NCBI RefSeq assembly: GCF_021491375.1
Contig: NZ_JAKEVY010000005.1
Coordinates: forward strand, 62,001 to 126,000
Origin: Flavihumibacter fluminis
GTDB taxonomy: Bacteria; Bacteroidota; Bacteroidia; Chitinophagales; Chitinophagaceae
Reading direction: 5' to 3'
DNA length: 64,000 nt
Shown here: one piece after another, positions 34,343 to 42,896 of the stretch
Position numbering within the stretch: the stretch's first letter is position 1
Layout: every line of letters starts with the position of its first letter
Notes under the pieces: generated by a model
What the model saw: the letters and a program-made list of their open reading frames with translations, nothing else
The model's database searches: none
Told to the model about the DNA's origin: nothing
Translations under genes and position numbers: made by a program

Positions 34343-35588
34343 CTATGCGATACAACTTCCCTCCATCACTCACTGCATACAAAGCGCCGTCTTTACCTGC
34401 CTGCACATCGCGGAAACGATCTTTCTGATCTTCAGCAATTCTTTCTTCACCAACCACTTTGTTGTTTTTAATTACGAGTCGCGCTATATGCATGGAACTC
34501 AATCCACCAATAAACAAATTGTTTTTCCACTCTGGAATGGCATCGCCACTGTAGAAGGTCATTCCGCTGGGAGATAGAGTTGGATCCCAGTAATAAACCG
34601 GTTGTTCCATACCTTCTTGTTGCGTGCGTGAACCTTCCAGCGCTTCACCACTGTATTCAATTCCATAGCTGATGGTGGGCCATCCATAATTTTTACCAGG
34701 GCGGATCAGGTTCAGTTCATCACCACCACGCGGACCAAATTCAGCTTCCCAAAGATCACCGGTTTGTGGATGAAAGGCCAGGCTCTGCACATTGCGATGC
34801 CCATAAGAATAAATTTCAGGTCTCGCATTGGCCTGTCCGGCAAATGGATTACCGGTTGCAGGTTGACCATCTGTTGTGATGCGAACCAGTTTACCAAGAC
34901 CTGATTGCAGATCCTGTGACTGCGGGCGTGTTGATTTATCCGAACGTTCTCCTGTACTTACAATCAGCGCTCCTGTTTTATCAAAAAGAATACGACCACC
35001 ATAATGCAGATTGCCTTTGGAAGTTGCAGGCGTTGCGCGATAAATCACCACTGCATTTTCAATAGTGGATTCATTGTCTGATAGTCGCCCTTTTCCAACA
35101 GCTGTTACACTTTCATTATTGGCCATCGGTTCTGCAAACACCCAATATACCATCCGGTTGCTGCTGAAAGCAGGATCGAGGGTGATACCTAGTAAACCTC
35201 CCTGACCGCGGGCGTTTACCGGTGGAATACCTGTAATCGGATTACTCAAACTGCCATCTTTGGAGGCGATCCGAAGCACACCACCTTTTTCAGTGATAAG
35301 CCAGCGCCCATCCGGAAGTTCAGTTAATGCCCAGGGAGATTTCAGCGTGGTATTTAATACCGTCACTTCATATGGGGTAGTTGTCTTAACACTGCCAATA
35401 CGCGTCTGGCCAGCAAATGCCGGCTTATACGTGGTGTTGGGAGCCTTGGTTTCAACTGGAGCACCAGTAGTATCCACCACTGTTTCCGGACTTGTTCTGG
35501 CACCGGAAGACTGGGAAGGAGTTTGCGAATTGCAGGCTGCTGCGGTGAGCAGCACTCCTGAAAGAACTCCGAGAAATGCTTGATTCAT
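34332..35588 (-). CDS. PQQ-dependent sugar dehydrogenase-like lipoprotein (GSDH family)
   Basis: The 418-residue protein has a lipoprotein-type signal (LGVLSGVLLTAAAC) and a low-complexity linker, then a six-bladed propeller of the soluble glucose/aldose dehydrogenase family. Landmarks are SPWALTELPDGRWLITEKGG near 95, LLGITLDPAF, HYGGRILFD, the SYGHRNVQSLAFHP site with the family histidine, and EFGPRGGDELNLIRPGKNYG. The cofactor is PQQ in characterised members. The TGA stop lies inside the purine repeat. Confidence 0.92.
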   Translation of the reverse strand: MNQAFLGVLSGVLLTAAACNSQTPSQSSGARTSPETVVDTTGAPVETKAPNTTYKPAFAGQTRIGSVKTTTPYEVTVLNTTLKSPWALTELPDGRWLITEKGGVLRIASKDGSLSNPITGIPPVNARGQGGLLGITLDPAFSSNRMVYWVFAEPMANNESVTAVGKGRLSDNESTIENAVVIYRATPATSKGNLHYGGRILFDKTGALIVSTGERSDKSTRPQSQDLQSGLGKLVRITTDGQPATGNPFAGQANARPEIYSYGHRNVQSLAFHPQTGDLWEAEFGPRGGDELNLIRPGKNYGWPTISYGIEYSGEALEGSRTQQEGMEQPVYYWDPTLSPSGMTFYSGDAIPEWKNNLFIGGLSSMHIARLVIKNNKVVGEERIAEDQKDRFRDVQAGKDGALYAVSDGGKLYRIGKK

Positions 35589-35682
35589 TACGACTTTTTT
35601 TAACGTGAAAACCTTGAAGAGTGTAAACTTAACGATTATTCCCCAAGAGGAGTTCAGATAGAAAAAAGTCGGTTTCAGGCAA

Positions 35683-36015
35683 TCAGGAGATGTATTTTTT
35701 TACGGTATGTACCAGTAACCGAGATTCCAGGAAGCTGGCCACTTCGGTAACCATTTCATTTGGATGCAGCTTGTTTCGGTTGACTGATTGTGGATAGAGG
35801 CAGATGCCTGTATAGATATTATACTGTAAGCTCAAAGGCTGCCCTTTGTACCGGAAATCCCAGATCAGGGAATCAAAATCATCGAGTTTGTTGTGGAAGG
35901 AAATCCGGAGTTCTTCAGACAGCAGGTTAGCCACTTCATAAAAGCGTTTCAGACCGCCATCTTCATCAATTACAGCTTCAACAAAGCCATCGTGGGTGTG
36001 GAGTACGGGGCACAT
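35683..36015 (-). CDS. Hypothetical cytoplasmic protein
   Basis: The frame from the ATG at 36015 gives 110 residues. I do not recognise the family. It is mixed alpha/beta with LHTHDGFVEAVIDEDGGLKR near the start and FDSLIWDFRYKGQPLSLQYN in the middle; no signal or membrane segment is seen. A longer in-frame start at 36093 would overlap the small lipoprotein gene upstream, so the shorter start is preferred. It lies 37 bases downstream of that gene and may be co-transcribed. Confidence 0.6.
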   Translation of the reverse strand: MCPVLHTHDGFVEAVIDEDGGLKRFYEVANLLSEELRISFHNKLDDFDSLIWDFRYKGQPLSLQYNIYTGICLYPQSVNRNKLHPNEMVTEVASFLESRLLVHTVKKYIS

Positions 36016-36052
36016 ATGATATGGTTTAGAGGTTCCGGCGTTGAGACCTTTA

Positions 36053-36223
36053 TCAGGCCTTGAATTTCTTCGCCTTCGGAACTTTTTCACCACTCAGAAT
36101 TCGCTCTGCACCTACATTTTTTCCATTTGAGGGGCAGCCGGATTTTTTAGAAGCACTGCAGGAAACCAGCAGGGTCATAACGGCAAGCATCACAAACAGA
36201 GATGTACAGCGGAACAGTTTCAT
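36053..36223 (-). CDS. Small lipoprotein, 56 residues
   Basis: The complement of 36221-36223 is an ATG that opens a 56-residue frame: a short basic start, hydrophobic core LFVMLAVMTLLVSC with lipobox cysteine at residue 22, then a Ser/Lys/Gly-rich tail (KKSGCPSNGKNVGAE) ending in KAKKFKA. The mature part is about 35 residues and basic. No function is known. It precedes the hypothetical gene at 35683-36015 on the same strand. Confidence 0.65.
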   Translation of the reverse strand: MKLFRCTSLFVMLAVMTLLVSCSASKKSGCPSNGKNVGAERILSGEKVPKAKKFKA

Positions 36224-36293
36224 AAGGCTTTTTGCTTATAACGGGCAAATTCACCCTTTAGTATCCAACAATCAGGCCAGTTCGACGAATGGA

Positions 36294-36815
36294 CTATACC
36301 TGGTCTTTGAACCAGCCCGAATACTGCAGGTAGTTATTGGCAATCCGGTTAATTTCCCCATGAATCAGCTCCTGGCTAATTTCTTTTACTTTTTTGGCAG
36401 GGATGCCTGCATAAATACTGCCCGGTTCGCAAACTGTTCCTTCCAGTACCACAGCCCCGGCTGCAACAATGGTATTGCTGTTTACGACTGCATTATCCAT
36501 CACGATAGCCCCCATCCCGATCAGTACATTATCATGAATCGTACAACCATGTACAATCGCATTGTGACCTATTGAAACATTGTGACCGATATGAACTTTT
36601 GTTTTCTGAAAAGTGGCATGCAGCACAGCTCCGTCCTGGATATTGACTTTGTTCCCGATGCGGATGCTGTTTACATCTCCACGTACAACCGCATTGAACC
36701 AGATACTGCATTGATCTCCCATAACTACATCACCCACAATAGTGGCATTAGGGGCGATAAAGCAATCCTGGCCGAACTGTGGGTAAACTCCGTTGACATG
36801 AAGGATGGTTGGCAC
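36294..36815 (-). CDS. Gamma-class carbonic anhydrase-like protein
   Basis: The 173-residue left-handed beta-helix protein shows hexapeptide repeats (FIAPNATIVGDVVMGDQCSI) and the metal-ligand histidines in HATFQ, VHIGHNVSIGHNA and the following VHGC. This is the YrdA/CaiE-like branch of gamma carbonic anhydrases, whose activity varies between members. The GTG at 36815 (VPTILHVNG) fits the family N-terminus; an upstream ATG starts inside the intergenic repeat. It is divergent from the aminotransferase. Confidence 0.9.
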   Translation of the reverse strand: MPTILHVNGVYPQFGQDCFIAPNATIVGDVVMGDQCSIWFNAVVRGDVNSIRIGNKVNIQDGAVLHATFQKTKVHIGHNVSIGHNAIVHGCTIHDNVLIGMGAIVMDNAVVNSNTIVAAGAVVLEGTVCEPGSIYAGIPAKKVKEISQELIHGEINRIANNYLQYSGWFKDQV

Positions 36816-36885
36816 GATTTCAATAGTTAATGGTGAAAAAATATATTCCAACCCGAAAGATCGGAATTTTACTGTAACCCTGCGC

Positions 36886-36949
36886 CTTCCCTGTCCCCCG
36901 TCTCCTTTCTCCCGTCTCACATCTGACGTCTCACATCTCACGTTTCACC
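36886..36949 (-). repeat. Heptamer repeat between divergent genes
   Basis: On the minus strand the region is GA-rich and 7-bp periodic (GTGAGATGTGAGACGTCAGA type), as in the stop-codon repeats. Here, unusually, it lies in front of two divergent genes, within the 5' region of the carbonic anhydrase gene and just before the aminotransferase -7 box. Confidence 0.7.
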
Positions 36950-36951
36950 GT

Positions 36952-36959
36952 TATTTTTG
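36952..36959 (+). promoter_or_regulatory. -7 box four bases from the aminotransferase GTG
   Basis: TATTTTTG matches TAnnTTTG and is followed by four bases and the GTG at 36964. It supports this start and a near-leaderless mRNA. Confidence 0.5.
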
Positions 36960-36963
36960 CATC

Positions 36964-38154
36964 GTGAATCAACGTCAACTTTTCCTGCAGCATGTAGGGC
37001 AAACTTCTCCTGCTCCCCTGGCACTCGAAATCGTGAAAGCCAAAGGGACCGTATTAACAGACCGGAAAGGAAAAACCTATCTCGATCTTATTGCTGGCAT
37101 AAGTGTATGTAATGTTGGGCATTGCCATCCGAAAGTGGTGAAAGCCATCCGCAAACAGGCAGGCGATTACCTGCACCTGCTGGTTTATGGTGAACTGGTA
37201 GAAACTCCACAAGTGGCATATGCAACCCTCCTGACCAAACTCCTGCCTTCCTCCCTGAACTCGGTATACTTTACCAGTTCCGGAGCAGAAGCTACAGAGG
37301 GCGCTATGAAATTGGCCAAAAGGGTAACGGGAAGAACACAGATGATCGCATTCAATCATTCCTATCATGGCTCCACACAAGGTGCACTCAGCCTCATGGG
37401 CGATGAATACTGGCGAAATGCTTACCGGCCGCTCTTACCCGGCATCCTGCACCTGGAATACAATGATCCCGCGGTTCTCGACTTTATAACAACCGACACC
37501 GCCTGCGTACTGCTTGAAACCATACAGGCAGAAAAAGGAGTCAATCCCCCTAAGAAGTCCTGGCTAACGGCCTTGCGCAAACGCTGTACTGAAACTGGTA
37601 CTTTGCTGATACTGGATGAAATTCAGACGGGTTTTGGGAGAACCGGTCATTTATGGGGTTTTGAACCCTTTGAAATTGTTCCGGATATCATCCTGCTCGG
37701 CAAGGCCCTTGGTGGCGGCATGCCACTTGGCGCTTTTGTGGCGGATAAAGCATTGATGGATCAGTTCACACTGAACCCGGTATTGGGACATATTACCACC
37801 TTTGGCGGGCATCCGGTTAGCTGTGCGGCCGGATTAGCTGCACTAAAAGTTTTGCTCAAAGAAAAATGGATCAGTGAAGTGCCTGAAAAAGAGGCCTTGT
37901 TCAGGGAACTGCTGGTGCATCCTGCTATCCAGGCCATTCGCTCCCGGGGCTTATTGATCGCAGTAGAGTTTGAAAGTTTCGAGGTAAACAAGCGGGTTAT
38001 TGATCGCTGCATATCCAATGGGGTATTGACCGACTGGTTCCTTTTTGGCTCCAACTGCCTTCGCATTGCACCTCCGTTGAGTATCTCGAAAAAAGAAATA
38101 AAGAAAGCCTGTTCCATCATTTTGGAAGCAATCCAGTCTGAATACTTGCGATAA
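36964..38154 (+). CDS. Class III aminotransferase (acetylornithine/aspartate aminotransferase-like)
   Basis: The 396-residue PLP enzyme belongs to the class III aminotransferases. Landmarks are YLDLIAGISVCNVGHCHP near 40, the cofactor loop SSGAEATEGAMKLAK, LLILDEIQTGFGRTG, the Schiff-base lysine K247 in LLGKALGGGMP, and TTFGGHPVSCAA. It resembles acetylornithine and 4-aminobutyrate aminotransferases; no arginine-pathway gene is nearby, so the substrate is open. GTG at 36964 is chosen from family alignment and the -7 box; the longer frame begins in repeat DNA. Confidence 0.92.
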   Translation: MNQRQLFLQHVGQTSPAPLALEIVKAKGTVLTDRKGKTYLDLIAGISVCNVGHCHPKVVKAIRKQAGDYLHLLVYGELVETPQVAYATLLTKLLPSSLNSVYFTSSGAEATEGAMKLAKRVTGRTQMIAFNHSYHGSTQGALSLMGDEYWRNAYRPLLPGILHLEYNDPAVLDFITTDTACVLLETIQAEKGVNPPKKSWLTALRKRCTETGTLLILDEIQTGFGRTGHLWGFEPFEIVPDIILLGKALGGGMPLGAFVADKALMDQFTLNPVLGHITTFGGHPVSCAAGLAALKVLLKEKWISEVPEKEALFRELLVHPAIQAIRSRGLLIAVEFESFEVNKRVIDRCISNGVLTDWFLFGSNCLRIAPPLSISKKEIKKACSIILEAIQSEYLR

Positions 38155-38193
38155 ACAAATTCTGGTAGTATTTTGATGCGCTAAGTTCATCTT

Positions 38194-41100
38194 ATGAAGC
38201 GCATCCTTTTCTTTATTCTTTTGATTGTCCCCATTTTTTTGACTGCACAACCAAAAAAGAATGCTGCATCCACACTTTTGTGGCGGATCAGCGGAAAGGG
38301 TATGCAAAAACCTTCCTATCTCTATGGAACCATGCACTTGCAGGACAAGCGATTGTTTCAATTTACAGATTCCCTGTATGCCGGAATCCGAAGCGTTGAA
38401 GGATTTGCAGCTGAACTGGATATGAATGATTTGAATGACTGGATTATTCAGTTAATGAAAGATGAAGAACAGAAGGGCGACCATCCCGTTTTATTAAAAG
38501 ACAAACTGACTACCGCGCAGAAAAAAAAGTATCAGCGCGCGCTTGAAAAAAAATTCGGGAAATCATTCGACGCCATCACGTTTGAAGAAGTGGAAGATGA
38601 AGCCAGCGACTGGACGCGTTATTTCCGAAAGCCAGATGACATGCCCACTTTTGTAGACGCTTATCTTTTTGGTATTGCTGGTGCTGAAGGAAAATGGACC
38701 GGCGCTTTGGAAAAAGTAGAAGATCAGCTGGATCTTGAACCCGTCGAAATGGATTCAATCATCCGGAATGCCCTTGTAGACGACAAACAAAAACAGCAGC
38801 AATTAGAAGCGTTTGTATCTATTTATCTGTCTGAAGATTTATCGCGGATGAATGAAATTGTGGTGAAGGCCAGCGGTGATTATGGAAACCGGAAAATGAA
38901 TTTCCGCAACCTGAATATGGTTCGTCGGATTGACAGTCTGGCTAAGATCCGATCCTGCTTTTACGCAGTGGGAGCAGCACACCTGCCAGGTGATTCCGGC
39001 ATGATTCAACTCCTTAGAAATAAAGGCTTCCAGGTGGATCCGGTATTTTCTGCCAATCGTGTGGAACCGGATGAATTCCTGCACCAGCAAACCACCGGTA
39101 ACTGGAAAGAGAATAAATGGGCCAATGGCGATTTTGTTATCAAAATGCCAGGCACCGGTTCCAATATGCAGGAATTGGGTGCCTTTCAGGAGGCCTGTAT
39201 TTATTTTGATCCTTTCAGTATGTCGGGTTATATGTCGGGTTTTATACCTGTGGTCTTTCGATCAGAAGCTGAAATTGATTCAGCCTACCTGCGTATGCGA
39301 AAAAACTATGAGACAGAGGGTGATTTGTTTCGGGATTCGGTTTGGCTGCTGAATGGGAAAAAAGCATATGAAATTGAGGGCAAAAACAAATATGGATTCA
39401 TGCAGGTGCTGGCTAGTCCAGTTCCGGGTGGAATGGTATTGAATATGATTATTTCAATGTCGCAGAGTGGTTTAAAAATGGCCCGTGCAACCAGTTTCTT
39501 CCATTCGTTTGTAGTGAATAAAAAGCCTCAGGATCCAAATAAGTTGGGATGGCGCAGAAAAATAAATGCACTGAAACAACTGAGTTACGAAGCTCCGGTT
39601 GAACTGGATTTTACAAGTACGAAAGCGGACTCTTCCTGGATAACCCAGACTTTTGCAGGATCAGATGAAACAACCGGGAATTATTATTACATGAATCTGA
39701 TGGAAACCAAACCCGGACTTTTTTCCAGTTTGGATAGTCTCTATTTTTTGGATGTAATAAAATCCTACCAGGAGAATGAGACCTATCAATTGTATGAATA
39801 TTCATTTATCAATCAGGATGGTTTCCCTGGTCTTTCCCTTTCTTTTGGATCAAGCGAAGGAGGTGATTCTCTCCGGTATCTTTTTAATATCATCAACAGG
39901 GGGAATCGTCGGTACGCTATTATGGCTGCCTATTTCCCGGGAGAGAAAAACCTGGCAGATGCCCAACGCTTCCTGAAAGGAATCCGGTTCATTCCCTATG
40001 CTGCCAATCGCACTAATGCCGGCCACCCGTCATTTGAGAATTTTTCCATTCAATCGCCCATGCCTTTTGTTAAAGAAACTGATGCAGCTATTGAAGAGGG
40101 TTCCAGCCGGTTTATCATGTATGATTCAACTTCTGCCGTAACCCTTCACGTGCAGAAAGAACCATTGAACCGGTATTACAGTACTACCTCAGACAGTAGT
40201 TTTTTAACGCAATTCATACAATATTTCAAATCGACTGAAACCGATAGCCTGGTTCATTTGAAGATTAACTATCAGGATGGCTATGCCACCGCAGATGGTT
40301 TGTTCGAACTCGATGGAACCCACAATCTGAAAAGAGTAAAAATTATGGCCAGTGGCGATACACTCTATTCAGTTGCCGGTGTATTCTCTCCCGAGGTTTC
40401 CAAAACTGCAGCGTATCAAACCATATTTGATTCATTCCGTTTGCAGCAACCTTCACCTAACAGTTATACACAGTCGAAAGCAAAACGGCTCTTCCAGGAT
40501 CTCTTACTTCCGGATTCACTGATATTCCAGGAAGCTAAAGATGCGCTTTCCCAGATCGATATAAGCAAGGAAGATCTGCCTTACCTGCACGAAGCCCTGC
40601 TGCATCCGCTGATTGATTTCAGCGAGAGAATGCCCTGCACGCATGATGAAGTGATCAGCCGATTGGAAGAGGTGATGGATAGCAGTACGATTGAATTTAT
40701 TCAACAGGCGTATCCTGGTTTAAAAGAAAGAAATGCAGTATTACAATATCCGTTGTTGTCTGTATTGGCGCGCTTTCAAACAGCCGAGTCCTATCGTTTG
40801 ATCGAATCCCTGCTGTCATCCGGTTTGCCTGCCAGCGGAAGTCCGGAAATTTTATATTCAGCCATGCAAGACAGCCTGGAACTCGCCAAAACTTTTTTCC
40901 CTTTTGTTTTGCAGCATACAGAAGATTCCCTGCTTCGTACTATCCTGCCACGGTTTACCCTGGATATGAAGTCCATCAACGCGTTGGCTGATAACAGGTT
41001 CAAAGAACTTCAACCTGTCTTTATTAGAATGGCTGATCAATACCAGCAGCAAATGCAGGACAAACAGTTGCAAATGCCCATTCATTTCGATGAATTAGTA

Positions 41101-41640
41101 AAACTATTACTCATGTACGGATCTCCGGCAGCTCAGCAGCGGGTAGACAGTTTCGCAGTTCATTCCAATGAAGATATTCAATTCAATACGGTAGATGTGT
41201 TGATAGAGGAGAAAAAACCGGTGCCTTCAGTGGCACTTAACAAACTGCTGGCTGATCCTTTCTACCGGGCGCTTCTCTACAGAAGATTTAATGCGACAAA
41301 TCAAGGTAAGAAATTTCCAGCACGTTACAGAAAACCTGTACTGATTGCCGAATCACATCTCTACCGGGAGATCTGGTATGGTGCGGAAGACTATAAACTG
41401 AAATTCATAAAGCAAATTAGCCTGACGAAGGATGGTAAAAAACAGTATTACTATCTGTATAAGGTGAGCTTCAACACGGAGGAAGGGGAAGAAAGTTATT
41501 TGGGTGTGGCAGGACCCTATCTTTCAAAAAGCAGGATCGATACCACACCCGGAGAATACACAGGCGTGTATTATGATGAATTATTTGATGAATCGAAGCT
41601 AATGGAACAGTTTGAAGCCTTTATTCAATCTCAACAATAA
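38194..41640 (+). CDS. Giant exported TraB/GumN-family protein
   Basis: The 1,148-residue protein has a signal peptide (FFILLIVPIFLTAQ). Residues about 28-290 form a TraB/GumN (PrgY-like) domain, with the diagnostic YLYGTMHLQDKRLF (GxxH) near 47 and CFYAVGAAHLPGDSG near 258, a group related to metal-dependent proteases of the Tiki clan. Family members are usually around 300 residues, so over 800 residues here are extra. The extension has beta-rich parts to about 740 and a helical repeat-like C-terminal part. I recognise no domain in it. The 3' end overlaps the convergent RidA gene by 20 bases. Confidence 0.8.
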   Translation: MKRILFFILLIVPIFLTAQPKKNAASTLLWRISGKGMQKPSYLYGTMHLQDKRLFQFTDSLYAGIRSVEGFAAELDMNDLNDWIIQLMKDEEQKGDHPVLLKDKLTTAQKKKYQRALEKKFGKSFDAITFEEVEDEASDWTRYFRKPDDMPTFVDAYLFGIAGAEGKWTGALEKVEDQLDLEPVEMDSIIRNALVDDKQKQQQLEAFVSIYLSEDLSRMNEIVVKASGDYGNRKMNFRNLNMVRRIDSLAKIRSCFYAVGAAHLPGDSGMIQLLRNKGFQVDPVFSANRVEPDEFLHQQTTGNWKENKWANGDFVIKMPGTGSNMQELGAFQEACIYFDPFSMSGYMSGFIPVVFRSEAEIDSAYLRMRKNYETEGDLFRDSVWLLNGKKAYEIEGKNKYGFMQVLASPVPGGMVLNMIISMSQSGLKMARATSFFHSFVVNKKPQDPNKLGWRRKINALKQLSYEAPVELDFTSTKADSSWITQTFAGSDETTGNYYYMNLMETKPGLFSSLDSLYFLDVIKSYQENETYQLYEYSFINQDGFPGLSLSFGSSEGGDSLRYLFNIINRGNRRYAIMAAYFPGEKNLADAQRFLKGIRFIPYAANRTNAGHPSFENFSIQSPMPFVKETDAAIEEGSSRFIMYDSTSAVTLHVQKEPLNRYYSTTSDSSFLTQFIQYFKSTETDSLVHLKINYQDGYATADGLFELDGTHNLKRVKIMASGDTLYSVAGVFSPEVSKTAAYQTIFDSFRLQQPSPNSYTQSKAKRLFQDLLLPDSLIFQEAKDALSQIDISKEDLPYLHEALLHPLIDFSERMPCTHDEVISRLEEVMDSSTIEFIQQAYPGLKERNAVLQYPLLSVLARFQTAESYRLIESLLSSGLPASGSPEILYSAMQDSLELAKTFFPFVLQHTEDSLLRTILPRFTLDMKSINALADNRFKELQPVFIRMADQYQQQMQDKQLQMPIHFDELVKLLLMYGSPAAQQRVDSFAVHSNEDIQFNTVDVLIEEKKPVPSVALNKLLADPFYRALLYRRFNATNQGKKFPARYRKPVLIAESHLYREIWYGAEDYKLKFIKQISLTKDGKKQYYYLYKVSFNTEEGEESYLGVAGPYLSKSRIDTTPGEYTGVYYDELFDESKLMEQFEAFIQSQQ

Positions 41641-42133
41641 CTTCTACTTCTATTGCAATATTATTGGGCAATGCATGAAAACCTACTGCAGAACGTGCAT
41701 GTTTTCCTTTTTCACCAAAGATTTCAACCATGGTATCGGAATAGCCATTCATGACTTTGGGCTGCTGGGTAAAACTGCTTTCGCAATTCACCATGCCTAA
41801 TACTTTGATCACCCGCTTTACTTTTTTGAGGTCGCCCAGGTAATCTTTCAGCACCGCAATATGATTGAATGCCACAGAACGCGCTGCTGCATAACCTTCT
41901 TCAATGGTCAGGTCTTTGCCAACTTTACCGGTGATGTCTTTTCCTCCTGCATCGGTGGGACCTTTGCCAGAAAGATACAGCAGCTTACCTGTTTGTACCA
42001 CATTTACATAGTTGGCAACCGGCTTGGATACAGCAGGCAGTTTAACACCCAACTGCTTTAATTTTTCTTCTGGCGATTGTGCTTGTGTTGTTGACATGAT
42101 CAGAGTTAAGATGACAAGTGAAAAATAACGCAT
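41621..42133 (-). CDS. Exported RidA/YjgF-family protein
   Basis: The 170-residue product has a clear signal peptide (FSLVILTLIMSTTQAQ) before a complete RidA-type domain (residues 25-170; YLSGKGPTDAGGK and AARSVAFNHIAVLKDYLGDL). RidA enzymes normally hydrolyse reactive enamines in the cytoplasm. The usual active-site arginine in the C-terminal R-x-A-V context is present (ARSAVGFHALP). Export to the periplasm is unusual, and the periplasmic substrate is unknown. It lies downstream of glpF on the same strand, 37 bases away. Confidence 0.88.
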   Translation of the reverse strand: MRYFSLVILTLIMSTTQAQSPEEKLKQLGVKLPAVSKPVANYVNVVQTGKLLYLSGKGPTDAGGKDITGKVGKDLTIEEGYAAARSVAFNHIAVLKDYLGDLKKVKRVIKVLGMVNCESSFTQQPKVMNGYSDTMVEIFGEKGKHARSAVGFHALPNNIAIEVEVIVEIE

Positions 42134-42170
42134 GATATAAAAGTGTGAATTATGAATTAGGAAGTGGAGA

Positions 42171-42881
42171 TTACATTAATAAATGATAAATAGCGGCGGC
42201 GATAAAGCTTCCTAAAATGGGCCCCAGCAAAGGAACCCAGGAGTAAGCCCAGTCGCTATTGCCTTTACGGCCCAAAGGTAAGAGGAAGTGGGCAATACGC
42301 GGACCAAGGTCACGCGCCGGATTGATGGCATATCCTGTTGGTCCGCCCAACGATAACCCCACACCCAGCACCAGCAATGCAACCGGTAATGCATCCAGTG
42401 CACCCAAACTATTGGTTGGTGCAATAATCAATAGCACGAGCACCAGGAAAATAGCCGTGGCCACTGTCTCCGTTAGCAGGTTGCTGACCGGATTTCGGAT
42501 AGCCGGCCCCGTTGCAAAGACAGCCAGTTTCAATCCTTCATTTTCGGTTGCTTTAAAATGATCTTTATAACAGATCCACATAATTACAGCTCCACTGAAG
42601 GCACCCGCAACTTGTGCAAGAATATAAAGGGGCACATCTGCCCAGGGGAATTTTCCGGTCAGGGCAAGCACAATACTTACTGCCGGGTTCAGGTGCGCTC
42701 CACTGAATTTGGATACTGCAAATACGCCCAGAAAAACTGCCATGGCCCAGCCGAAAGTAATTACAATCCAGCCACCATTGTTTCCCTTGGATTCTTTTAA
42801 TAGAACATTGGCCACCACACCATTTCCGAATGCAAGCAGAATGGCGGTTCCAATGAATTCAGCTAAGTAAGGATTCATCAT
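42171..42881 (-). CDS. glpF: Glycerol facilitator (aquaglyceroporin)
   Basis: The 236-residue MIP-family channel carries both NPA boxes: HLNPAVS near 66 and the second, INPARDLGPR, near 190. The Asp after NPAR marks glycerol facilitators rather than water-only channels. Six membrane helices are evident. It is the third gene of glpK-glpD-glpF and lets glycerol enter for phosphorylation by GlpK. Confidence 0.95.
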   Translation of the reverse strand: MMNPYLAEFIGTAILLAFGNGVVANVLLKESKGNNGGWIVITFGWAMAVFLGVFAVSKFSGAHLNPAVSIVLALTGKFPWADVPLYILAQVAGAFSGAVIMWICYKDHFKATENEGLKLAVFATGPAIRNPVSNLLTETVATAIFLVLVLLIIAPTNSLGALDALPVALLVLGVGLSLGGPTGYAINPARDLGPRIAHFLLPLGRKGNSDWAYSWVPLLGPILGSFIAAAIYHLLM

Positions 42882-42896
42882 ATAGCAAGCGTTGGT

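Noticed and set aside
36805-36963. N-terminal extension of the aminotransferase
   Set aside because: It is translated repeat DNA; the GTG at 36964 fits both the family and the promoter box.
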